This document shows positions 8,841 to 18,054 of a stretch of DNA of 64,000 bases, in pieces. The position numbers were made by a program, and so were the translations under genes. The stretch is taken from the NCBI RefSeq assembly GCF_012641275.1, contig NZ_JABAIA010000001.1:1488001-1552000 (forward strand). The letters are read 5' to 3'. Positions within the stretch are counted from its first letter, which is position 1; each line of letters starts with the position of its first letter. The notes beneath the pieces were generated by a model. That model was not told the origin of the DNA. It searched no databases and worked only from the letters and a program-made list of their open reading frames with translations. Source of the stretch: Chitinophaga varians (GTDB taxonomy: Bacteria; Bacteroidota; Bacteroidia; Chitinophagales; Chitinophagaceae).

Positions 8841-8914
8841 GGATTGGTAGTTCAGTCGGTTAGAATGCCGCCCTGTCACGGCGGAGGTCGCGGGTTCGAG
8901 TCCCGTCCAGTCCG
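8841..8914 (+). tRNA. tRNA-Asp (GUC anticodon)
   Basis: All arms can be drawn: acceptor GGATTGG (8841-8847) with CCAGTCC (8907-8913, one G-U pair), discriminator G at 8914 as expected for tRNA-Asp, anticodon stem CCGCC/GGCGG around loop CTGTCAC with anticodon GUC at 8875-8877, and a T-arm with TTCGAGT loop. CCA is not encoded. GUC tRNA-Asp is the queuosine-34 tRNA that GluQRS modifies, and gluQ is the divergent neighbour. Confidence 0.97.
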
Positions 8915-8916
8915 CA

Positions 8917-8962
8917 AAACAAAAACGCCTGTGAGTCGATGACTCACAGGCGTTTTTGTTTT
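8917..8962 (+). terminator. Strong terminator after tRNA-Asp
   Basis: Long perfect hairpin: arms CGCCTGTGAGTC and GACTCACAGGCG with a 3-nt loop, extended by A-rich and T-rich flanks that also pair, ending in TTTTTGTTTT. Confidence 0.95.
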
Positions 8963-9120
8963 GGCGAGGGTGCCTCTTTCTTCCTTAAACCAATGCACTT
9001 AATCGCGTTTTTGATGAACTTCTTTTGTACCGTTGTTGATGATAAGCAATAAAAAAACTCATTCCCTGATTTGCTTACAAACTTCAGGGGTTTTCATACA
9101 TGTGCGCAATTTAGCTTACT

Positions 9121-9128
9121 GACCTTTG
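9121..9128 (+). promoter_or_regulatory. Possible -7 box of the aldo/keto reductase gene
   Basis: GACCTTTG resembles TAnnTTTG with G for the first T. It ends only 4 bp before the ATG at 9133, so the transcript could be leaderless or nearly so. Confidence 0.4.
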
Positions 9129-9132
9129 GATC

Positions 9133-10137
9133 ATGAAAATGAAACAAATAGCATTGGGCAGCCAGGGATTGGTTGTACCAGTAATTGGCCTGGGATGTAT
9201 GGGAATGACGGGTTTTGAAGAGGGGCATATGTATGGTCCTGCAGATGAGCAGGAAGCTATCGCGACGATTCACCGTTCGTTGGAACTAGGAGGTAATTTT
9301 TTAGATACGGCCGACCTGTATGGGCCGTTGAAAAACGAGCAGCTCATTGCGAAGGCGATCAGCGGTAAACGCGATCAATATATTCTAGCGACTAAGTTTG
9401 GCTGGGAGATCGATGACAACAATAAGGTGACCTGGGCCATCAATGGTAAAAAGGAGTATGTAAAGAGATCTTTAGAGCGTTCGCTAAAGCACCTCAATAC
9501 CGATTATATCGATCTGTATTACCTGCACCGCCTGGATAAAAATACGCCTATCGAGGAAACAGTTGAAGCCATGGCCGGACTGGTCAAAGATGGGAAAGTG
9601 GGTTATATCGGCCTCTCGGAAGTATCATCTGAAACAGTTAAGCGGGCGCATGCCGTACACCCGGTCACCGCAGTACAAAGCGAGTATTCTTTGTTTGAGC
9701 GGACGGTGGAAGAACGCGGTGTGTTAACAACGTTAAAGGAGCTGGGCATTGGGTTTGTAGCTTATTCACCTTTGGGCCGTGGTTTTTTGTCGGGACAAAT
9801 CAAAAGCATTGATGACTTGCCGGAGAACGATTTTCGTAGAGCGATCCCACGTTTTCAGGGTGAAATGTTTAATAAAAATATTGAATTGGTTAAGGCCATT
9901 GAAGCAATGGCCGAAGCAAAGAATGTTACTTCTTCACAGCTGGCTTTAGCATGGATCATGAGCAAGGGGATCGTGCCGATTCCGGGAACGAAACGCAGAA
10001 AGTATCTCGGGCAAAACCTTGCTGCGGTCAATATTGAGTTGACGGAGGCAGATCTTTCACAACTGGAAAGCATCGTGCCTTTAGGAACAGATACCGGCGC
10101 ACCTTACGATGAGTTCAGTATGGGCTTAATTGATTAA
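9133..10137 (+). CDS. Aldo/keto reductase
   Basis: 334 residues, full-length NADP-dependent AKR with (beta/alpha)8 barrel. Catalytic tetrad by motif: Asp58 and Tyr63 in FLDTADLYG, Lys88 in LATKFGW, His132 in YYLHRLD. The late PIPGTKRRKYLGQN segment is the cofactor phosphate-binding region. It reduces aldehydes or ketones; the substrate is unknown. An AraC regulator begins 8 bp after its stop, so the two likely form an operon. Codon choice here (more TTA, TTG, CTA and ATT) is somewhat more AT-rich than in the flanking genes. Confidence 0.93.
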   Translation: MKMKQIALGSQGLVVPVIGLGCMGMTGFEEGHMYGPADEQEAIATIHRSLELGGNFLDTADLYGPLKNEQLIAKAISGKRDQYILATKFGWEIDDNNKVTWAINGKKEYVKRSLERSLKHLNTDYIDLYYLHRLDKNTPIEETVEAMAGLVKDGKVGYIGLSEVSSETVKRAHAVHPVTAVQSEYSLFERTVEERGVLTTLKELGIGFVAYSPLGRGFLSGQIKSIDDLPENDFRRAIPRFQGEMFNKNIELVKAIEAMAEAKNVTSSQLALAWIMSKGIVPIPGTKRRKYLGQNLAAVNIELTEADLSQLESIVPLGTDTGAPYDEFSMGLID

Positions 10138-10145
10138 ATTTGATT

Positions 10146-11042
10146 ATGAACGCCATTAATTCCATATCGGAATTTCACCGGTTGCTGTCATTGCCCGAAC
10201 CACGCCATCCGCTGGTAAGCGTGATCAATCTGGCGGAAAGTATTTTTTTGGAGGACGAAATATGGAAAGGTTTCGTTAACCGCTTTTATTGTGTGGCGCT
10301 CAAACGCGAAGCGAAAGGCAAGATCAGGTACGGACAGCTGCATTATGATTACGATAAAGGGGTATTGAGTTTTACCGCGCCCAACCAGGTACAACAACTG
10401 GACCTGCAAAATATGGAGTGCGGGTCCGGTTATCTCCTGCTCTTTCACCCCGACTTCCTGCTACAGCATACGCTGGCCAACAGTATTCATCACTACGGTT
10501 TTTTCGATTATGCGGTAAACGAAGCGCTTCATCTGTCGGCAGACGAAGAAGAGGACCTGATCGCGACCCTTCACAAAATTGACAAGGAGTACGAGCATAT
10601 CGACAAGCACACCCAGGAGATCATTCTGACGCACATCGAGCTCCTGCTAAAGTACGCTAACCGTTTTTATGAGCGACAGTTTTTGACCCGTAAGAATCAT
10701 AATTCAGCGCTGCTGACCAGGTTTGAACAGTTGGTCGATGATTACTTTAACAGTGACATACAGGGTTTGCTTACGGTACAATACATTGCAGCACAGATGA
10801 ATCTCTCGCCAAACTATCTGAGCGACCTGCTTCGGATCCATACAGGGCAGAACACACAACAGCATATTCATGAAAAGCTGATCGCGAAAGCCAAAGAAAA
10901 ACTCTCCACCACCAGCCTTTTGGTCAGCGAGATCGCCTATGCATTGGGTTTTGAGCATTCGCAGTCCTTTAGCACGCTTTTTAAAAAGAAAACGAATTTA
11001 TCGCCGGTTGAATTCCGTCAGGCATTTAGAGGAGATTTATAA
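10146..11042 (+). CDS. AraC-family transcriptional regulator
   Basis: About 298 residues from ATG 10146; a TTG six bases earlier is less likely. N-terminal cupin-like effector domain (about 30-150) and C-terminal AraC double HTH: LTVQYIAAQMNLSPNYLSDL and LLVSEIAYALGFEHSQSFST, closing with TNLSPVEFRQ. It follows the aldo/keto reductase by 8 bp; AraC regulators next to reductases commonly control them. Ligand unknown. Confidence 0.92.
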   Translation: MNAINSISEFHRLLSLPEPRHPLVSVINLAESIFLEDEIWKGFVNRFYCVALKREAKGKIRYGQLHYDYDKGVLSFTAPNQVQQLDLQNMECGSGYLLLFHPDFLLQHTLANSIHHYGFFDYAVNEALHLSADEEEDLIATLHKIDKEYEHIDKHTQEIILTHIELLLKYANRFYERQFLTRKNHNSALLTRFEQLVDDYFNSDIQGLLTVQYIAAQMNLSPNYLSDLLRIHTGQNTQQHIHEKLIAKAKEKLSTTSLLVSEIAYALGFEHSQSFSTLFKKKTNLSPVEFRQAFRGDL

Positions 11043-11113
11043 TTTGGAACCGGTGTCTTTTTGCAGCAGCTACAGCTGCGTTGGGGCCAGGTATCCTTTA
11101 CACCCACATTAAC

Positions 11114-11881
11114 ATGAAACAGCCGCTATTATTCTTCTCAACCGGGTACTTTATCTACATAGGCCGTGCTGTCGATACGGTTGTTCACCAGCACCATGCC
11201 TTACAGATCGCCATTAGTTTTGAGGATACAATAGAGATCATCACCTCCGGCGCTGTGATCAAACACAGAGCTGTTATCATCGATTCCGATCAACCACACG
11301 AGTGCAGAACGTACAACAATACTTTCCTGCTGATCAATATCGATCCGGAATGCAAAACAGGAGCTGGTCTTAAGAAGGCCTGCCTGTCCGGCCAGCCAAT
11401 AGCAGCATTGCCGGAAACAATGGTGGAGGCATTATTGGAAGAAATAAAACCACTACTGGCAGATGATACCAATGCGGACAGCGTTTTTCATATTACGCTG
11501 CAATTCCTCCGGCAACTTTCTCATACAGGAGGCAAAGAGGATATGGACGACAGGATTGCCAGGGTGCTGGAAGTTCTCAAACAGCCCGGACAAGAGCCGT
11601 TAAAAATCAAAGATTTATCATCTATGGTCTATCTTTCTCCCAGCCGGCTCATCCACTTATTTACGACACAGGTCGGTATTCCTATCAGAAAATATATGCT
11701 GTGGGTCAGACTTTTAACGGCAGTACAGTACATCATTTCCGCCAGGGACCTGACGGATGCAGCCCTCGAAGCCGGTTTCTCCGACGCCCCGCACTTCAAC
11801 CGGACCTTCAAACGAATGTTTGGGCTGGCCCCTTCCCTTTTACTCAAGAATAGCCAAATCATTCAAGCCTATGTAAAGTAG
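11114..11881 (+). CDS. AraC-family transcriptional regulator
   Basis: About 255 residues from ATG 11114; a longer reading starting at TTG 11081 is less plausible because the cupin-like domain begins with the MKQPLLFFS strand. The N-terminal half is a small beta-rich sensor domain. The C-terminal AraC HTH pair is LKIKDLSSMVYLSPSRLIHL and RDLTDAALEAGFSDAPHFNR, then RTFKRMFGLAPS. It lies 71 bp after the previous AraC gene, is not closely similar to it, and precedes a membrane protein gene by 39 bp. Confidence 0.9.
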   Translation: MKQPLLFFSTGYFIYIGRAVDTVVHQHHALQIAISFEDTIEIITSGAVIKHRAVIIDSDQPHECRTYNNTFLLINIDPECKTGAGLKKACLSGQPIAALPETMVEALLEEIKPLLADDTNADSVFHITLQFLRQLSHTGGKEDMDDRIARVLEVLKQPGQEPLKIKDLSSMVYLSPSRLIHLFTTQVGIPIRKYMLWVRLLTAVQYIISARDLTDAALEAGFSDAPHFNRTFKRMFGLAPSLLLKNSQIIQAYVK

Positions 11882-11887
11882 CAGCGG

Positions 11888-11895
11888 GACCTTTG
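11888..11895 (+). promoter_or_regulatory. Possible -7 box of the membrane protein gene
   Basis: GACCTTTG followed by CAT, 25 bp before ATG 11921. Similar GAnnTTTG(CA) boxes precede genes at 9133, 27379 and 43398. Confidence 0.4.
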
Positions 11896-11920
11896 CATAA
11901 GGTAAACCAAACTTTATTTT

Positions 11921-12574
11921 ATGTACGCAATTAATCACGCTGCAACAGCTTTACTGCTAAAGAAAAAGGAACCCAAATTGCCTTTGTTTCCACTGTTGGT
12001 CTCCGTGCAACTGGTGGAGGTATTATGGGTGCTTTTCAACTACCTGGGCTGGGAACATTTTTCAATTTCCGGCGGCAGCGTTCATCTCGACTACCTGCCG
12101 TATTCCCATTCAATTTTTTCCGGAGTTGTTGCCGCGGCAGTTTCATTTTGTGTGATCAACTGGGGCTATAAAAACAGGAAGCTCGCCTTTGCCTTTGCCA
12201 TTGGCGTTGTGTCCCATGTGATCATTGATATGGTCTTCCATGAAAAGGATATTCAGCTGTCGCCGTTCTCTGCCACGCCGGTACTGGGATTCGGCATTAT
12301 CGATCACCCTGTCCTGAATTTCATCATTGAATTTGCCTACGGAATATTCTGCTGGTGGTATTTTAAAGGCAGCAGGGCATTACTTTGGGTGATCATTATG
12401 TTCAATGTCATTGACCTGCCGATCATGCTGGCACACGGCGATGCATTGACGCCTTTTATGCATTATCCGTTTCTGTTGCCAACGGTGATATTATTTCAGA
12501 TACTTATTACCTGGTATTTTGTTTACCGTTATGCAAGTCTTAGAAGTGAAGCACGGCAGGCGATTAATAATTAA
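11921..12574 (+). CDS. Multi-pass membrane protein, YdjM/DUF457-like metal-dependent hydrolase
   Basis: 217 residues with about six hydrophobic segments. Conserved-looking polar residues sit in or beside the membrane: NHA near the start, LPYSHSIFSG around residue 65, SHVIIDMVFH around residue 105, and IIDHP. The spaced His/Asp pattern (H, H-S, H-x3-D-x3-H) resembles the YdjM/DUF457 inner-membrane metal-dependent hydrolase group, whose substrates are poorly known. The assignment rests on this pattern only. Its own promoter-like box lies in the gap after the AraC gene. Confidence 0.6.
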   Translation: MYAINHAATALLLKKKEPKLPLFPLLVSVQLVEVLWVLFNYLGWEHFSISGGSVHLDYLPYSHSIFSGVVAAAVSFCVINWGYKNRKLAFAFAIGVVSHVIIDMVFHEKDIQLSPFSATPVLGFGIIDHPVLNFIIEFAYGIFCWWYFKGSRALLWVIIMFNVIDLPIMLAHGDALTPFMHYPFLLPTVILFQILITWYFVYRYASLRSEARQAINN

Positions 12575-12582
12575 AAACATAC

Positions 12583-12612
12583 GAGCCTTCAAATTCGGGG
12601 TTTGAAGGCTCA
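12583..12612. terminator. Shared terminator between convergent genes
   Basis: Arms GAGCCTTCAAA and TTTGAAGGCTC around a short loop. It serves the plus-strand membrane gene, and on the minus strand overlaps the stop codon of the protease gene, followed by GTTTTTAATT. Confidence 0.8.
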
Positions 12613-13560
12613 TTTAGGTTTCTGCATATATCCCGAATCCGACAGGAACTTATCCAACTCAGTAAGTTGTTCATTATCCAAATGCAGCATATAGTCGATC
12701 GCTTTAGCCTTGTCTGGGGCATGTTCATAATAGGATTTGCAGATAGCGTATCCTACAAAATACCCGAGATCAACGCCGTTATACAACCAGTCCTTTAGTG
12801 CTGTTCCATGCATTTGTTGCCTGAACTTTTCCCATATTTCTTTTTCATGTTCTCTACCGTAACGCATATACGGGGTACTTAACGGATGCTGCAGCAACAA
12901 TTCCGCCATAAAATCACACATGCCTTCTGCAATACAGGCTCCCAGCAGATTGGTGTGGGCCCTGCCCTCCATATCCCCTCCGTTGTGTTGGGTATGGGAC
13001 AATTCATGCGCCACGATCTGCAAAATACCCGGGTTATCTTTAAAATAGTTTTGCAAAAACGGGTGAAGACCCGCTGAGTTAGTGGTACTGTCAGCTGCCC
13101 CGATCTCTGTTCCTATCAGCACTTCAGTTTCTGTAGTCGTTCCTCCGGTGCCGATAAACCCAATCATAAAATAAATGTCCGGTGTTTTAAATGATGGGTA
13201 CAACTTTTTATAGGCTGCTATCAGTTTTTCAAAATCCGCTGTATACGCTTTTACCTTCAGGGTATTGGATCTGACAGATGTCCAGAAACCAGGATGGGTA
13301 AAAATACTCTGCCGAAATTTTGCTGGTGTCCAGTTTCTGATACGGGCCAGTTCTTTTAACCCTTTAGTTCCCTTTTCCAGGTACATTGTCTGTATGAGAT
13401 GTACCTGCGTTGCGGAATCACTCACAGTATGCACACTGTCAAATGTTTTCCAGAACAGATCTATATCTGAATAGTAAATCTTCGTTTGTGCATGGAGGGT
13501 ATTAACAACCAACACTGTCAGCAACAAAATGACATAACTTTTGATGGAGTGCATATACAA
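12610..13560 (-). CDS. Secreted DUF2268-like zinc metallopeptidase
   Basis: 316 residues with an N-terminal signal peptide (cleavage after LHAQ, about residue 25). The zinc site is HELSHTQH with His185, Glu186 and His189; a downstream IAEGMCDFMAEL segment provides the likely third ligand Glu. The layout (long helical N-terminus, HExxH, EG-x-CDF) matches DUF2268, the predicted zinc-dependent protease family. A paralogue with the same architecture and similar N-terminal text (FWxxFDSVxTVSD) is at 31558-32526. Substrate unknown. Confidence 0.75.
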   Translation of the reverse strand: MYMHSIKSYVILLLTVLVVNTLHAQTKIYYSDIDLFWKTFDSVHTVSDSATQVHLIQTMYLEKGTKGLKELARIRNWTPAKFRQSIFTHPGFWTSVRSNTLKVKAYTADFEKLIAAYKKLYPSFKTPDIYFMIGFIGTGGTTTETEVLIGTEIGAADSTTNSAGLHPFLQNYFKDNPGILQIVAHELSHTQHNGGDMEGRAHTNLLGACIAEGMCDFMAELLLQHPLSTPYMRYGREHEKEIWEKFRQQMHGTALKDWLYNGVDLGYFVGYAICKSYYEHAPDKAKAIDYMLHLDNEQLTELDKFLSDSGYMQKPK

Positions 13561-13676
13561 GTTATTTAGGGATAAATAAATGTAACTAAAAAGAAGCGAA
13601 AGAGCGAAAGATATGGCAGTAATCCCCTACTTTTAGTTGTACCCCTCAATCTGATGGGTCAGTACCCTACAACAAC

Positions 13677-13714
13677 ATACAGCCTCTATCCGCCAATACC
13701 GGATAGAGGCTGTA
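13677..13714 (-). terminator. Stem-loop after the MscS-type channel gene
   Basis: Arms ACAGCCTCTATCCG and CGGATAGAGGCTGT around CCAATAC. The stem is strong but no clear U-tract follows on the minus strand, so it may be a 3'-end stabiliser rather than a classic terminator. Confidence 0.5.
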
Positions 13715-13734
13715 CGAAAAAATACCATTGCTGA

Positions 13735-16113
13735 CTAAGACATCGTAATCTCATTATCTTTCAACCGCTGATAGATCTGCTGTAACATACGGCTTTTAAA
13801 TGCCTCTTCCTGGTGTACGTTCTGAATCCACACCTGTAGCTTCAACGCTATGCTGCTGTCATTGATGCTCTTCACCAGTAACTCAGGCGCCACCTTGCCG
13901 ATAATGATATCCGAAGCAGACACCTCTTCCAGGATAATTTCCTTCGCCAGCGGCAATGCCGAGGACGGAGCGATGGTCAGCAACAGTTCTGTCCGTACAT
14001 GATTATTGCTGAGTGTCCAGTTAATCAGTTTGGAAGATAACAGATCGCCGTTAGGCACCGTTACCTCCGCACCTTCCGTGGTCACCATCCTGCTGGACCT
14101 GATGCCGATATCTTTCATCCGGCCTTTTTGGCCTGCGACTTCCACATAGTCACCGATCTTCAGCGGGCGTTCAAAGATGAGGATCACGCCGGACACGAGG
14201 TTGTTCACAATATTCTGTAAACCCAAACCAATACCCACGCCCAGGGCGCCCAGTACCACGGTGATCTTGTCCATCGGCAAACCGGAGGCCGCAATGGCTA
14301 TCAGGAAACCGGCCACCAGCACCAGCAGGCGTAACAGCAGCAACCGGGAACTTTTCTCTTTCACTTCCCCGATCTTATCGTCGTCTGTCTCCCCAAAGAA
14401 ATAACCGATGTATTTCTGGAAAAGATTCGATATCAACAGGATCACAAAAAACAAGAGGATATTGCCCAGCGTAAAGGACGTATTGCCGATAATTCTCGGT
14501 GCGGTGATGAGGCTGCTGACCCCGGTGTATAATTCATTGTAGATATTCAGATTGGTGGCAAATACCATCAGCCATAATACCACGACCAGCGCCACCAGGA
14601 TTTTGTGTAACCCTGCACGTATCTTTTCAAAATCGAAGCGTGCTGTAATACCGCCCGCAATGCGGCTGGACTGCATCTGAAGATAGAAGGCTTCTTCAAC
14701 GATCTGTATAAACACAGTTAAGCCAATGATCTGTAACAACCCGGCGATCGCGGCGGTACTGTATACCTGCGCGATACTCAAACGGCCAAACAGGTTAAAC
14801 AGCGCCGCCAGCACGTTCAACACCACGAAGATCATCGACACGATCCGGACCAGTCTACCGGCAGATAAATTTTTATAAATACGGAAATAAATAAACAAGC
14901 CGGTCACCACAGACAGCGCATTCAGCACCAGCATCCATATCCGGACACGCACGTCCGGCACAACCACTGCCGCCGTGGCGGTGGTGAAGAGGTATAACAC
15001 GCAAATGCCGATCCAGTACACAAACATACGGCGTTCCCACCTGCGCCAGAACAGGACCGTCAGCAAAAACAGTAAAAAGGATTGCAGCAAATCCAGATAA
15101 GCCGCAGGGGCATGCAGATCAAAGAAAGAGGCGATGTTAAGAATAATCACCAGCGTTCCTGAAAAAGGAAGCGCCCGGAGATACTTTATGTAAGGTGGCA
15201 GCAGCAGCTCGGCCCTGCCAGCCTTTTTTATTCTTCTGAATTGTTTGTTCACCCGGAAGAAAAATACCACTCCTATCAAAAACATCCACAGCCAGTTTTC
15301 GGAATGAGCACGGGAATAGTAGTTCAGTATTTTTCCCAGTCCTTCAAAGGATTTGGAAGATTGCTGCGCCAGCGTGGCAGCCGAAGAATCAGTACGGACT
15401 TTGTCTTCCCACAGGTAATTATATTCCTTACCTAAAGATTTAATACTAAAGACCCTCAACTGCTCATTGACTTTATTCTCCAGTTCTATCGCTTTGAAAT
15501 AACTGCCGGAAACACCTGCCTGCAACACGGCTATTTTATCCAGATGCAGCGTAGTGGCTTTCTTCGCTTCGTCCCATTTTCCTTTTAGTTCTTTCAGTTC
15601 GGGCAGGTAAAATTTCCGGAAAGTAGTGTCTGCCTTGATCTGCCTTACAAAAGAATCTTTAGTGAAGGCCATCATTTCTGCATTCATCCTCACCAGTTCC
15701 TTGTTGTATTCAAACAACCGGGATCGCCAGTCGTCCAGATGTTCCCGCATATCTCCCAGCAGCACGTGGAACATCTGCAGGTTACGGACATTCAGGACTT
15801 TATTGTACAGCTTCAGGTTATCTTCAATAATCTGCAGATTGGATTTCATTTCCGGCAGCTCTGCTTCCATACCGCGTGTATCAAATCCCCGGGCGGTGAT
15901 ATCATTGATACGGTTGAGGGTATTATGAAGCTCCTCCATGCGTATCAGCAGGCTGTCGGCGCTCAGTTTTGCAGGGCCCGGGGCAGCCGGGGCGGTAGTG
16001 TCTTTTCCGGCGGGTTGCGCGCCGGCGATGTTTCTCCCAAAAATAAAACAGCACAGGAAGACAAGTATTACCGGTATCCTCTTGGTGCATGTACCATGCA
16101 GTGATTTTGTCAT
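13735..16113 (-). CDS. MscS-family mechanosensitive channel with large N-terminal region
   Basis: About 792 residues from ATG 16113, where a signal peptide begins (cleavage near IAGAQP); an ATG at 16173 would add 20 residues in front and is less likely. Residues about 40-250 are helical and probably periplasmic, then about ten membrane segments, then the MscS pore-lining helix (VLGALGVGIGLGLQNIVNN) and the beta domain (SGVILIFERPLKIGDYVEV, VTVPNGDLLSSKLINW). This is the MscK/YbdG-like long form, which releases solutes on hypo-osmotic shock. It stands alone, with its own 3' stem-loop. Confidence 0.92.
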   Translation of the reverse strand: MTKSLHGTCTKRIPVILVFLCCFIFGRNIAGAQPAGKDTTAPAAPGPAKLSADSLLIRMEELHNTLNRINDITARGFDTRGMEAELPEMKSNLQIIEDNLKLYNKVLNVRNLQMFHVLLGDMREHLDDWRSRLFEYNKELVRMNAEMMAFTKDSFVRQIKADTTFRKFYLPELKELKGKWDEAKKATTLHLDKIAVLQAGVSGSYFKAIELENKVNEQLRVFSIKSLGKEYNYLWEDKVRTDSSAATLAQQSSKSFEGLGKILNYYSRAHSENWLWMFLIGVVFFFRVNKQFRRIKKAGRAELLLPPYIKYLRALPFSGTLVIILNIASFFDLHAPAAYLDLLQSFLLFLLTVLFWRRWERRMFVYWIGICVLYLFTTATAAVVVPDVRVRIWMLVLNALSVVTGLFIYFRIYKNLSAGRLVRIVSMIFVVLNVLAALFNLFGRLSIAQVYSTAAIAGLLQIIGLTVFIQIVEEAFYLQMQSSRIAGGITARFDFEKIRAGLHKILVALVVVLWLMVFATNLNIYNELYTGVSSLITAPRIIGNTSFTLGNILLFFVILLISNLFQKYIGYFFGETDDDKIGEVKEKSSRLLLLRLLVLVAGFLIAIAASGLPMDKITVVLGALGVGIGLGLQNIVNNLVSGVILIFERPLKIGDYVEVAGQKGRMKDIGIRSSRMVTTEGAEVTVPNGDLLSSKLINWTLSNNHVRTELLLTIAPSSALPLAKEIILEEVSASDIIIGKVAPELLVKSINDSSIALKLQVWIQNVHQEEAFKSRMLQQIYQRLKDNEITMS

Positions 16114-16269
16114 GTGTCTATAGGAAATAATGCCCCATCCGGAAAGCATACGCCCGATGGGAAAGTTAAACAAGCATTAAAGAGGTGACGGGTTATGGGG
16201 ACCAATAAAAAAGCATGACAAATATAATAATATTCTTTCAATTGTATGTTTTCTTTCACGACGGACGAC

Positions 16270-16309
16270 AAAAAAAAGCCCCATCATCTTGCCGATGACG
16301 GGGCTTTTA
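16270..16309 (-). terminator. Terminator of the signalling operon
   Basis: Hairpin AAAAGCCCC-TCATC / GATGA-GGGGCTTTT (one mismatch); on the minus strand it is followed by a run of eight T. It lies 20 bp after the stop at 16330. Confidence 0.9.
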
Positions 16310-16329
16310 AATATAACTGCTACAAAAAC

Positions 16330-18042
16330 TCATTTCCCGGGGGAATGCAGTTTATAAAAATCGATTCCATCCGTTCCCCATACCCCCTGGCAATAGTATA
16401 CCGTATTTTGTTTATCCTGTCCTATCAGGGCGGCACCGGAGAAATCCACCCATTTGGCCTTACCGGTAAGTTTGTCCTGCCCCGGCGCCGCAGCGTTGTT
16501 GCCATTCTCAACGCCGGCATAACAGAACACGGTCCGTTGCTCAAAGTCGAAATTATACAGAGAGGCTCCCTTCACTGCCAAAATAGACCCGTCCGATAAA
16601 ACCATCATATTGTTAAAGGCGTACAGCATACCGGTCCAGTCCACAACGCTGAGGTCCATCATACCCCTGCCTTTGGTATCAGGCAAGGTATCATAGGAAC
16701 GGAAACTGAACGCTGCGGCGGCAGCCTTTACTGAGGCGATAATATCTTCCTCTTGTGTGTCATATTTCACAATAAGCGTACGCCAATCATCCACATCTGC
16801 CATTCCGTATACATATCTCCCCAAAGGATCTACAAAACACAAGCTGCTGGCCACATGCGCGCCCGGCGCCATGATAGGCGGGGTATTATTGGCGGCATAA
16901 CCGGCGTTCATCAGCGGCGTTACTTTCCCCGTCATATCCATCCGGGAGATCAGCAGCAGATTATCCGCCCATACTTCCTGGTTAATACTTCCGCTGCTAA
17001 TGGCAGACTTCCAGGCTGAGTGATCATTGGCATTACTGGGCGGCACATAATAATTGGTGTAGAGAAGATTACCCTGCAGATCAGTATTCAGGTACATTGC
17101 TACGATCTTCATACGGTCAATACTTCCCTGGAATGGCGCAGCATCGCTGTTCACCGGCGCAACGCCCTTCACCACCAGCGTACGGTTAAGCGTGGTAATA
17201 CGCTTGCTGGCCACATCCATTTTACATAACCGGAAAATATAATTATCCACCGTATCCACTGATGGCTCACTATCTTCCATAGAAAAAAACAACGTATTGC
17301 CGTCAAAGGAAATAGCGCTGCCAAATACCTGCTTCACAGTGAGCTCCATACCTTTATCATCTGTCACCTTATCGCCGGCGGCAAGGACTTTATTTACCTG
17401 CCCGCCGGTGAGCGCATTAATCTCCAGCTGATTATCAAACCAGATACTCCCGTTCCTGTCACAATGCACATCCCGTACAAAAGCATAGCCATGTTGTATA
17501 AGGACATTAGCATTCGCCGGCATCCAATGCAACAGCTTATCCGCTACCAGCGTGGTATCTGTTTTCCCGATACTGACTGCAAAGTCCCGGATAGACACCG
17601 GCGAACCATGAATGGTGATTCCGTTGGCAGTGACAGTGACCGGCCGTTCCGGCCCTACGCCCATTTCCTTCGTGATAACAAAACGTACCACATCCACCAT
17701 TACCAGCGGGATACCATCGGTAATGGTGTAAAGCTTGTTGGGGTCGATTTCCTTGTGTTCGACCGGCTTTATCAGTACGCCACCTACCCGTATCTCACTT
17801 CCCGGCCTGTCAGTAAACAGCTTTCCAATCAACATCGCTGTATCACCTACTACCCATGTTGATGGGTACTGCCACCCATACTGCCCATACTGGCCGGAAA
17901 GCTGGTAGGTACTGGCCAGCCAGGGCTGTGTCTCCACCAGCGTTTTATGTTCGTCCACCTTACGGCAGGCATTCAGCATCAACAGCAGCGCTATGCAGCA
18001 CAAGCTCCATGCAGCTGTATGAACGGTAAATATCTTTCTCAT
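16330..18042 (-). CDS. Large surface or periplasmic lipoprotein of unknown function
   Basis: 570 residues with a lipoprotein signal (LLLMLNACRK, lipid Cys at about 26). An IPT/TIG-like beta region may span about 60-150 (DTAMLIGKLF ... VSIRDFAVSIG). The rest is rich in short beta strands with repeated Gly/Asp turns, including FVRDVHCDRNGSIWFDN and DPLGRYVYGMADVDD, consistent with a beta-propeller. No catalytic motif is visible. It is the last gene of the sigma/FecR/TonB receptor locus, 12 bp after the DUF4397 lipoprotein, so it probably works with that receptor as a binding or accessory protein. Function is not assigned. Confidence 0.75.
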   Translation of the reverse strand: MRKIFTVHTAAWSLCCIALLLMLNACRKVDEHKTLVETQPWLASTYQLSGQYGQYGWQYPSTWVVGDTAMLIGKLFTDRPGSEIRVGGVLIKPVEHKEIDPNKLYTITDGIPLVMVDVVRFVITKEMGVGPERPVTVTANGITIHGSPVSIRDFAVSIGKTDTTLVADKLLHWMPANANVLIQHGYAFVRDVHCDRNGSIWFDNQLEINALTGGQVNKVLAAGDKVTDDKGMELTVKQVFGSAISFDGNTLFFSMEDSEPSVDTVDNYIFRLCKMDVASKRITTLNRTLVVKGVAPVNSDAAPFQGSIDRMKIVAMYLNTDLQGNLLYTNYYVPPSNANDHSAWKSAISSGSINQEVWADNLLLISRMDMTGKVTPLMNAGYAANNTPPIMAPGAHVASSLCFVDPLGRYVYGMADVDDWRTLIVKYDTQEEDIIASVKAAAAAFSFRSYDTLPDTKGRGMMDLSVVDWTGMLYAFNNMMVLSDGSILAVKGASLYNFDFEQRTVFCYAGVENGNNAAAPGQDKLTGKAKWVDFSGAALIGQDKQNTVYYCQGVWGTDGIDFYKLHSPGK

Positions 18043-18054
18043 GTTGTCAATTTT

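Noticed and set aside
8911..9132. tRNA 3' end as an attachment site of an integrated element
   Set aside because: No repeated tRNA 3' sequence, integrase or mobility gene was seen in the window.
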